From the NCBI GenBank assembly GCA_030615365.1, contig JAUWZM010000071.1:1-12822 (forward strand): a stretch of DNA of 12,822 nt, given 5' to 3'. A program made the position numbers and the translations under genes. A model generated the notes under the pieces. That model made no database searches, had not been told where the DNA came from, and was given only the letters and a program-made list of their open reading frames with translations. The DNA comes from Candidatus Aerophobota bacterium (GTDB taxonomy: Bacteria > Aerophobota > Aerophobia > Aerophobales > B3-G15). Shown piece by piece: positions 7,698-12,822 of the stretch (within the stretch, counting starts at the first letter, position 1; each line of letters opens with the position of its first letter).

Positions 7698-8787
7698 TTT
7701 GTTAAATGTATTTCTTGTTGTTGGTGCAAGACCAAATTTTATGAAAATGGCGCCGCTTTATTTTGAATTAGAAAGAAATAAAGTTTTCAATCCCATAGTC
7801 GTTCATACAGGTCAACATTATGATTATGAGATGTCACAGGCATTTTTTGAAGACCTCGATTTGCCAAAACCACATTATTTTTTAGGCGTAGGTTCTGGAA
7901 CACATGCACAACAAACAGCAAAAATAATGATAGAATTTGAGAAGGTGCTTTTAAAAGAAAAGCCTGATTTAGTTGTAGTATTTGGTGATGTGAACTCAAC
8001 ACTTGCCTGTAGCATTACAGCGAAAAAACTATTAATTCCAGTTGCTCATATAGAGGCCGGTTTACGAAGTTTCGATAACACAATGCCAGAAGAAATTAAT
8101 AGAAAGGTTACGGATGCAGTTTCTAACCTTTTATTTACTCCGTCTAAGGATGGAAATAAAAATCTAATAAAAGAAGGAGTTAACCATAGAAAAGTCTACT
8201 TTGTTGGGAACATAATGATAGATTCTTTAACTACAATTTTGAAAAAAATTGATAAATCTTATGAAGATAAAATATTGCAAAAATTTGATTTGCAGAGAAA
8301 AAGTTATACTTTAATTACACTTCACAGACCCTCTAATGTGGATAATAAAGGAAGTCTTGAGAAAATCTTAGATTTCTTAAATAGTCTTTCTCAAAACATT
8401 CCTGTTATCTTACCTATACATCCAAGAACAAAGAAAAATATAGATCAATTTGGAATAAAATTTGTTTTTAACAGGAAATTTAATATTGTAGAATCGTTAA
8501 GATATAAGGAATTCATTACACTTGAAAGGAATGCTAAGTTTGTATTAACCGATTCTGGTGGAGTTCAGGAGGAAACTACATATTTGAATATTCCCTGTCT
8601 CACCTTAAGGCCAAATACGGAAAGACCTATTACCATCATTGAGGGAACGAACGAATTGGTAACTCTGGAAGATCTTGAAGGAAAAGTAAAACTAATTTTA
8701 TCAGAAAATTGGAAAGTTGGTAGAGTTCCGGAATTATGGGATGGAAAAACGGCGGAGAGAGTTGTTAAAAAGATTTTAAGGTATTGA
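7690..8787 (+). CDS. wecB: UDP-N-acetylglucosamine 2-epimerase, non-hydrolysing
   Basis: 365 residues from ATG 7690, a standard family length. It interconverts UDP-GlcNAc and UDP-ManNAc in the cytoplasm, supplying ManNAc or its oxidised derivatives. Motifs in order: VGARPNFMK 11-19, HTGQHYD 39-45, FGDVNST 98-104, HIEAGLRSFD 120-129, MPEEINR 132-138, HRPSNVD 212-218, HPRT 244-247, DSGGVQEE 288-295 and RPNTERPIT 307-315. Residues matching the catalytic acids of E. coli WecB (D95, E117, E131) are D100, E122 and E134. The start is ambiguous: ATG 7663 has a better ribosome site (GGAG at 7655-7658) and ATG 7681 is also possible. I chose 7690 because the family normally begins a few residues before VGARPN; this gives an 8-base overlap with the upstream gene. 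No wecC-type dehydrogenase is in the window. Confidence 0.94.
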   Translation: MDNLLNVFLVVGARPNFMKMAPLYFELERNKVFNPIVVHTGQHYDYEMSQAFFEDLDLPKPHYFLGVGSGTHAQQTAKIMIEFEKVLLKEKPDLVVVFGDVNSTLACSITAKKLLIPVAHIEAGLRSFDNTMPEEINRKVTDAVSNLLFTPSKDGNKNLIKEGVNHRKVYFVGNIMIDSLTTILKKIDKSYEDKILQKFDLQRKSYTLITLHRPSNVDNKGSLEKILDFLNSLSQNIPVILPIHPRTKKNIDQFGIKFVFNRKFNIVESLRYKEFITLERNAKFVLTDSGGVQEETTYLNIPCLTLRPNTERPITIIEGTNELVTLEDLEGKVKLILSENWKVGRVPELWDGKTAERVVKKILRY

Positions 8788-8793
8788 AAAATT

Positions 8794-9822
8794 ATGGATG
8801 AGAAACCGTATGTTTCCATTGTTATCCCCTGTCGAAATGAAGAAAAATTCATTGGTAAGTGCATTGACTCTGTAATTGTCAATGATTACCCTAAGGATAG
8901 ATTAGAGGCCTTGGTTGTTGACGGGATGAGTGAGGATGAAACAAGGGAAATCGTGGCACGATATGGAGAGCGGTACCCATTTATCAGGCTTTTGGATAAT
9001 CCAAAAAAGATTACTCCTTGTGCATTTAATATGGGCATTAAACATGCAAAGGGTGATATTATTATGATAATGAGCGCTCATGCTGCTTACGAGAAGGATT
9101 ATATATCAAAATGTGTGAGATATTTGAAAGAGTATAATGCTGATAATGTGGGCGGGGCAATGATAACGTTGCCTACAGACAACACTTTTATTGGCAGAGC
9201 TGTGGTTAATGTATTATCTCATCCGTTTGGTGTTGGTGGTTCAGTTTTCAGAACGGGCTCTAAAGGGCCTAAATGGGTTGATACTGTATTCGGTGGCTGT
9301 TACAAAAAAGAAGTATTTGGTAAGATGGGCCTTTTTAATGAAAATCTTGAAAGCACTCAAGATATGGAGTTTAATTTAAGGCTAAAAAGAGCAGGCGGTA
9401 AGATTCTTTTGGTTCCCGAGATTGTAAGTCATTATTATACTAGGTCTAGCTTTAAAGCCTTCTGTAAGAACAATTTTAGAAATGGAGTCTGGGCTATCTA
9501 TCCACTAAAATTTGTTAGGGTACCTTTGGCTTGGCGGCATTATATTCCTCTTGTGTTTGTGCTAAGTTTAATGGGTTCTATTGCATTATCCTTTTTGTTT
9601 CCAATTTTTTTATGGTTGCTTTTTTTTATAGCAGGTTCGTATTTTTTAGCTAATTTTTATTTTTCCTGCAAAATAGCTTTTTGTAAAAGGGATTTTAGGT
9701 ATTTATTTATTATGCTAGTTGTATTTGCTGCATTTCACATAGGTTACGGTTTAGGTTCAATCTGGGGTGCAATAAAATTGCTGTTTCCAGTAAAGAAAAA
9801 AAGGCTCTTTCAAGATTCCTAG
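8794..9822 (+). CDS. ExoA-like GT2 glycosyltransferase with C-terminal membrane helices
   Basis: 342 residues. A GT-A catalytic domain occupies residues 1-240: VSIVIPCRNEEKFI at 7-20, VVDGMSEDET at 41-50, FNMGIKHAKGDIIMIMSAHA at 78-97, VFGGCYKK at 165-172 and STQDMEFNLRLKRAGG at 187-202. About three hydrophobic helices follow (near 250-270, 271-291 and 303-325), with a conserved GYGLGSIWG near the end. This layout matches succinoglycan-type ExoA and similar membrane-attached GT2 enzymes. The position usually holding the metal-binding aspartate (DAHA-type in ExoA relatives) reads SAHA at 94-97, so the first acid is missing. Either H96 or a shifted residue serves instead, or activity is altered. 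The gene starts six bases after the wecB stop with only a weak ribosome site (AAGG near 8777). Its last codons and stop lie inside a perfect palindrome. Donor is unknown. Confidence 0.82.
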   Translation: MDEKPYVSIVIPCRNEEKFIGKCIDSVIVNDYPKDRLEALVVDGMSEDETREIVARYGERYPFIRLLDNPKKITPCAFNMGIKHAKGDIIMIMSAHAAYEKDYISKCVRYLKEYNADNVGGAMITLPTDNTFIGRAVVNVLSHPFGVGGSVFRTGSKGPKWVDTVFGGCYKKEVFGKMGLFNENLESTQDMEFNLRLKRAGGKILLVPEIVSHYYTRSSFKAFCKNNFRNGVWAIYPLKFVRVPLAWRHYIPLVFVLSLMGSIALSFLFPIFLWLLFFIAGSYFLANFYFSCKIAFCKRDFRYLFIMLVVFAAFHIGYGLGSIWGAIKLLFPVKKKRLFQDS

Positions 9823-9840
9823 GAATCTTGAAAGAGCCTT
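9801..9840. repeat. Perfect 40-bp palindrome at a gene junction; possible hairpin or minus-strand terminator
   Basis: Bases 9801-9820 are exactly complementary to 9821-9840, with no central gap (centre CCTAGG). The left arm codes the last six residues of the ExoA-like protein and the start of its TAG stop, which spans 9820-9822. The right arm ends 16 bases before ATG 9857 of the next gene. In RNA it would fold as an 18-bp stem with a CUAG loop. On the + strand no T run follows (GTATAAG), so it is not a standard terminator for this operon. Read on the - strand, the arm is followed by TTTTTCTTT, which is a good intrinsic terminator shape. No - strand gene that would need it is visible. Confidence 0.9.
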
Positions 9841-9856
9841 GTATAAGAGAAGAATT

Positions 9857-10798
9857 ATGTATATTTTTATTAGTAGTATATCCTTTTTATTGAGCTTGAT
9901 TCTCACTCTCCTGATGAGAAATCTGGCTATAAAATATAGTATATATGATAATCCAAAGGATGATATTTTAAAGATACATAAGGAGCCACTTTCCTGTCTT
10001 GGTGGACTAGCTATGCTTTTAGCAATCTCTATAGCTTTGGGAATAACTGTCGTTTTTTTGGTAAAGATTGATCTAAGGAAGCTTTTCATTCTTCTGTTTT
10101 GTGGAGTTATAGTATTTGGAGTTGGATTATGGGATGATTTAAAATGGAAAAGTTCGAAAAGTTATAAACCTAATACTAAATTTATTTTACAGATTTTAGT
10201 TAGTATTTTAGTTGGTATAATTTTATTTAATAGCGGCATTCAGATTCAATTTATCCCTATAGGAATTATTGGTGTGATACTAACTATTTTTTATGTATTT
10301 GGGGCAATTAATGCTGTTAATATGGAGGATGGATTAGATGGGTTGGCAGGGGGTTTATTTTGTATCTCTGTTTTAGGATTTGCAATATTATCTTATTTTA
10401 CACATGATAAATTAGCATTAATTTTATCTCTATGTTCGTTGGGAGCAGCATTAGGATTCTTGATTTACAATTTTAATCCTGCTTCTATATTTATGGGGGA
10501 TAATGGAACTCATTTTTTGGGATTCATGTTAGCTGCGCTGGCCATAAGATTTACTTCTAAATCCTATGATATAAGATGGTTCATAGGACCCATTTTAATT
10601 ATAGGGGTGCCAGTATTTGACGGAGTATATGCTGTGCTTAGGAGATCGATACAAAGAAGGCCACTATTTAGAGGAGATAGAGGGCATTTCTACGATCGAT
10701 TGAATCATAGAGGTTTCAGTATTTGGCAAACTGTTCTCATTTGTTATTTCCTTCAGGGTATACTGGTAATTGGTGGAGTGATTTTGATACTTTTTTGA
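9857..10798 (+). CDS. WecA/MraY-family undecaprenyl-phosphate sugar-1-phosphate transferase
   Basis: 313 residues from ATG 9857, with about ten membrane helices and the polytopic PNPT-family (PF00953) layout. Cytoplasmic-loop motifs: DNPKDDILKIHKEPLSCLGG at 31-50, GLWDD at 90-94 (Mg-binding D93/D94), NAVNMEDGLDGL at 152-163 (D158, D161), FMGDNGTHFLG at 212-222 and a final loop RGDRGHFYDRL at 272-282. The family transfers HexNAc-1-phosphate from a UDP-sugar to undecaprenyl phosphate, the first committed step of repeat-unit assembly. The last loop has HFYDRL where WecA and TagO typically have HLHHRL, so the donor may differ from plain GlcNAc. TTG 9839 could extend the frame by six codons, but it overlaps the palindrome; ATG 9857 is preceded by AAGAGAAG. 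Tandem stops TGA TAA end it. Confidence 0.88.
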   Translation: MYIFISSISFLLSLILTLLMRNLAIKYSIYDNPKDDILKIHKEPLSCLGGLAMLLAISIALGITVVFLVKIDLRKLFILLFCGVIVFGVGLWDDLKWKSSKSYKPNTKFILQILVSILVGIILFNSGIQIQFIPIGIIGVILTIFYVFGAINAVNMEDGLDGLAGGLFCISVLGFAILSYFTHDKLALILSLCSLGAALGFLIYNFNPASIFMGDNGTHFLGFMLAALAIRFTSKSYDIRWFIGPILIIGVPVFDGVYAVLRRSIQRRPLFRGDRGHFYDRLNHRGFSIWQTVLICYFLQGILVIGGVILILF

Positions 10799-10821
10799 TA
10801 ACGTAACTACTATGGGGGTTT

Positions 10822-10829
10822 GAAGGAAG
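10822..10829 (+). promoter_or_regulatory. Ribosome binding site that fixes a TTG start
   Basis: GAAGGAAG lies nine bases before TTG 10839. The next in-frame ATG encodes residue 42 of the aminotransferase, well inside the conserved domain, so the TTG with this site is the only sensible start. Confidence 0.65.
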
Positions 10830-10838
10830 CTAAATAAA

Positions 10839-11966
10839 TTGAACCATTTAATTCCTCTATCACAACCTGATCTTATAGACAGGGAAATTGATGCTGTTGT
10901 TTCGGTTTTAAAAAGTCCTTATCTCAGTTTAGGGCCCAAAATACAAGAGCTTGAAGCGAAAATGGCTGATTATGTGAGCACTAAATATACCATTGCTGTT
11001 AACAGCGGGACAAGTGGACTGCATCTTATTGTACGGGCAATGGGAATTAAAGAAGGGGATGAGGTGATAACCACCCCTTTTAGTTTTATTGCTTCTGCCA
11101 ACTGTATCCTATTTGAGAGAGCAAAGCCCATCTTTGTCGATATAGACCCGAGGACTTTGAATATTGATTCTGAGCGGATTGAAGAAAAGATAGGCGATAA
11201 GACAAAGGCCATTTTGGCAGTGGATGTTTTTGGACACCCTGCTGAATGGAATAGATTGCAGGGACTTGCTAAAAAATATAATTTAAAGCTCGTTGAGGAT
11301 TCAGCTGAGGCTTTGGGGGCTGAATACAAGGGTAGAAAGGCGGGAACCTTAGGAGATGCTGGAATTTTTGGATTCTATCCTAATAAACAAATAACTATGG
11401 GAGAAGGTGGAGTCATAGTTACCGACGATGAAGAAATAGCGAAACTTTGTAAAAGTATGAGAAATCAAGGTAGGAGTGAGAATAATAGCTGGTTGCAGCA
11501 TGAGAGACTAGGATATAATTACAGAATAAGCGATATAAACTGCGCATTAGGTATTGTTCAACTAGAAAGATTAGATGAGATTTTAGAAAAGCGGGAGAAA
11601 GTCGCCCAGATGTACAACCAAAAATTGAAAAACCTGGAGGAGGTAAATATACCTTATATTTCCTCCTACGTAAAAATTAGCTGGTTCATTTATGTGATAC
11701 GGCTTAACAATAGCTATACCCAAGAGGATAGAGGTAAGATTTTGAAAGAAATGAGGAAAAAAGGCATAGAATGCCGGGCTTATTTTCCACCTATCCATTT
11801 ACAACCGTTCTATAGGGAGATGTTTGGTTTCAAAGAAGATGATTTTCCCATAACGGAGAAGGTATCGAAATCTACTATTGCTTTACCTTTTTATAATAAT
11901 TTGACAGAAAAGCAAATAGATTATGTATGTGAAAATTTAAAAGAAATCCTGGAAGCGATGAAATGA
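10839..11966 (+). CDS. DegT/DnrJ/EryC1/StrS-family PLP-dependent sugar aminotransferase
   Basis: 375 residues, full family length, beginning with TTG. Motifs: IPLSQPDLIDREIDAV at 5-20, SPYLSLGPKIQELE at 26-39, NSGTSGLHL at 55-63, EVITTPFSFIASANCI at 75-90, VEDSAEALGA at 152-161 with D154 pairing the PLP ring nitrogen, and GDAGIFGFYPNKQITMGEGG at 172-191. K183 is the predicted Schiff-base lysine. RNQGR and LGYNYRISDINCALGIVQLERLD follow. Known role: transfer of an amino group, usually from glutamate, to a nucleotide-linked keto sugar. The adjoining downstream gene encodes a CapD/PglF-type 4,6-dehydratase and overlaps by ATGA. The likely substrate is therefore UDP-4-keto-6-deoxy-HexNAc, giving a 4-amino-4,6-dideoxy sugar as with PglE. 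A dTDP-linked substrate cannot be excluded. No partner acetyltransferase is visible before the edge. Confidence 0.92.
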   Translation: MNHLIPLSQPDLIDREIDAVVSVLKSPYLSLGPKIQELEAKMADYVSTKYTIAVNSGTSGLHLIVRAMGIKEGDEVITTPFSFIASANCILFERAKPIFVDIDPRTLNIDSERIEEKIGDKTKAILAVDVFGHPAEWNRLQGLAKKYNLKLVEDSAEALGAEYKGRKAGTLGDAGIFGFYPNKQITMGEGGVIVTDDEEIAKLCKSMRNQGRSENNSWLQHERLGYNYRISDINCALGIVQLERLDEILEKREKVAQMYNQKLKNLEEVNIPYISSYVKISWFIYVIRLNNSYTQEDRGKILKEMRKKGIECRAYFPPIHLQPFYREMFGFKEDDFPITEKVSKSTIALPFYNNLTEKQIDYVCENLKEILEAMK

Positions 11967-12822
11967 AATTTTGGAGCATATTGAAGGATTGGAAGCGAAT
12001 TGTAGTCATCATTATTGATCTGATTATTATCGCTCTTACCTTTTACCTGGCTTTCTGGATTCGCTCTTTAGACGAGAGATTTCTCTTGCATGAGTATTTT
12101 GTTATATTTAGACAAACTTTACCCCTGGTAACTATAATTTATCTTTTCAGTTTCATTTTGTTTGGCCTTTACAAAGGACTATGGCAGTATGCTAGCGTTA
12201 GGGAGTTGTTGAGGATTTTTGAAGCGGTAGCAATCGGCTCTTTCTTGACTGTGGGAGGGATGGTTTTTATTCTTAACTTGCGAGGTTTTCCGCGCTCAGT
12301 CTATATAATTCATCCTCTCTTATTGTTTTTATTTGTGGGAGCCAGCAGGTTTGGAGGAAGGATTTTTAAGCATATATCGCCTTCCTCCTTTTTAAATATC
12401 TCCGATTTGAAGCAAGTTATTTTAGTAGGAGCGGGAGATGCCGGAGAGATGATTCTGCGTGAGAGCCTGAGACATCCAGAAAATGGATATAGGGTAGTAG
12501 GTTTTGTGGATGATAACCCGGAGAAGGTAAATAAGGACATCCATGGAGTTAAGATCTTAGGACCTATAGAGGCGCTTCCAGAGATAGTAAAGAGAAGAAG
12601 TGTTGATGAGATAGTCATTACCACTCCCTCTGCTTCAAGAGAACAGATACGGAGGATTATTGATGTCTGTAATGAGACGAGAGTTCCTTTTAAGATAACT
12701 CCCTCTTTATCTGATGTTATCGGAGGAAAAGTTGCTTTTGACCAGGTTAGGAAGGTAGAAGTAAAAGACATTCTGTCTAGAGAGGCTGTGAAACTTGATC
12801 TAGAACGAATTTCCCATTATAT
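11963..12822 (+). CDS. CapD/FlaA1/PglF-type membrane UDP-sugar 4,6-dehydratase, N-terminal part, cut by window edge
   Basis: An open frame of 286 codons from ATG 11963 runs off the right edge with no stop. Four hydrophobic segments lie in residues ~13-130, including the family signature LYKGLWQYAS at 69-78. A CoA-binding-like Rossmann domain follows: QVILVGAGDAGEMILRE at 151-167, VVGFVDDNPEK at 178-188, VDEIVITTPSASREQIRRII at 214-233 and VPFKITPSL at 241-249. VKDILSREAVKLDLERI at 267-283 is the linker seen just before the catalytic SDR domain, which must lie outside the window. Full-length relatives have about 600 residues and convert UDP-GlcNAc to UDP-4-keto-6-deoxy-GlcNAc (PglF/WbpM type). 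The start overlaps the aminotransferase stop by ATGA, with GGAAG at 11951-11955. The dehydratase call rests on family and neighbour, because the catalytic residues are unseen. Confidence 0.88.
   Translation, partial: MKFWSILKDWKRIVVIIIDLIIIALTFYLAFWIRSLDERFLLHEYFVIFRQTLPLVTIIYLFSFILFGLYKGLWQYASVRELLRIFEAVAIGSFLTVGGMVFILNLRGFPRSVYIIHPLLLFLFVGASRFGGRIFKHISPSSFLNISDLKQVILVGAGDAGEMILRESLRHPENGYRVVGFVDDNPEKVNKDIHGVKILGPIEALPEIVKRRSVDEIVITTPSASREQIRRIIDVCNETRVPFKITPSLSDVIGGKVAFDQVRKVEVKDILSREAVKLDLERISHY

Noticed and set aside
9801..9840. Palindrome as a standard terminator of the + strand operon
   Set aside because: No T run follows on the + strand, and the next gene begins 16 bases later in the same pathway. 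The T run exists only for the - strand.
9801..9840. Palindrome as a fold-back assembly artefact
   Set aside because: A fold-back join would continue the mirror symmetry into the flanks. Here the symmetry ends sharply at both sides and different coding sequences follow.
12310..12771. 153-codon antisense frame
   Set aside because: It is the complement of the well-supported CapD-type Rossmann domain; the + frame carries clear family motifs and the antisense one carries none.
1..12822. tRNA, rRNA, CRISPR array, transposase or prophage genes
   Set aside because: Looked for on both strands; no cloverleaf, spaced repeats or recombinase-type proteins found.

Overview
The window is the interior of a surface-polysaccharide (O-antigen or capsule type) biosynthesis locus. 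All eleven recognisable genes lie on the + strand and fill almost the whole 12.8 kb. The DNA is AT-rich, with many A and T runs, good Shine-Dalgarno sites and some TTG starts, so the host is a bacterium. The sequence alone does not fix the phylum. There is no RNA gene, transposase, CRISPR array or intact mobile element. The locus continues beyond the right edge, where the last gene is cut, and probably beyond the left.

Left part (1-5586): four genes separated by 110-150 bp spacers. They are a two-membrane-anchor protein with a duplicated carbohydrate-binding-like domain, a Wzx-type lipid-linked oligosaccharide flippase, a GT2 protein with an unusual C-terminal domain, and a Wzy/WaaL-type (O-antigen polymerase/ligase) membrane protein. 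A good extended -10 promoter precedes the third gene. A heptad-repeat/inverted-repeat element fills part of the spacer before the fourth.

Right part (5620-12822): seven tightly packed genes with several overlaps, probably one transcription unit. They are a GT2 rhamnosyltransferase-like enzyme, a GT4 glycosyltransferase, UDP-GlcNAc 2-epimerase (WecB), an ExoA-like membrane-attached GT2, a WecA/MraY-family sugar-1-phosphate transferase, a DegT/DnrJ/EryC1-type aminotransferase, and the N-terminal 286 codons of a CapD/FlaA1/PglF-type UDP-sugar 4,6-dehydratase. A perfect 40-bp palindrome sits between the ExoA-like gene and the phosphotransferase gene.

Inferred scheme: the WecA-like enzyme loads a HexNAc-1-phosphate onto undecaprenyl phosphate and the four glycosyltransferases extend the unit. 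WecB supplies UDP-ManNAc, and the CapD plus DegT pair supplies a 4-amino-4,6-dideoxy sugar of the bacillosamine type. Wzx flips the unit and the Wzy/WaaL-type protein polymerises or ligates it. No Wzz-type co-polymerase is visible. The first gene has the same two-anchor topology with a glycan-binding-like ectodomain, which makes it the most interesting unexplained component. The other items worth attention are the palindrome, the degenerate methyltransferase-like tail of the GT2 at 2797-3981, and the heptad element at 3981-4061.
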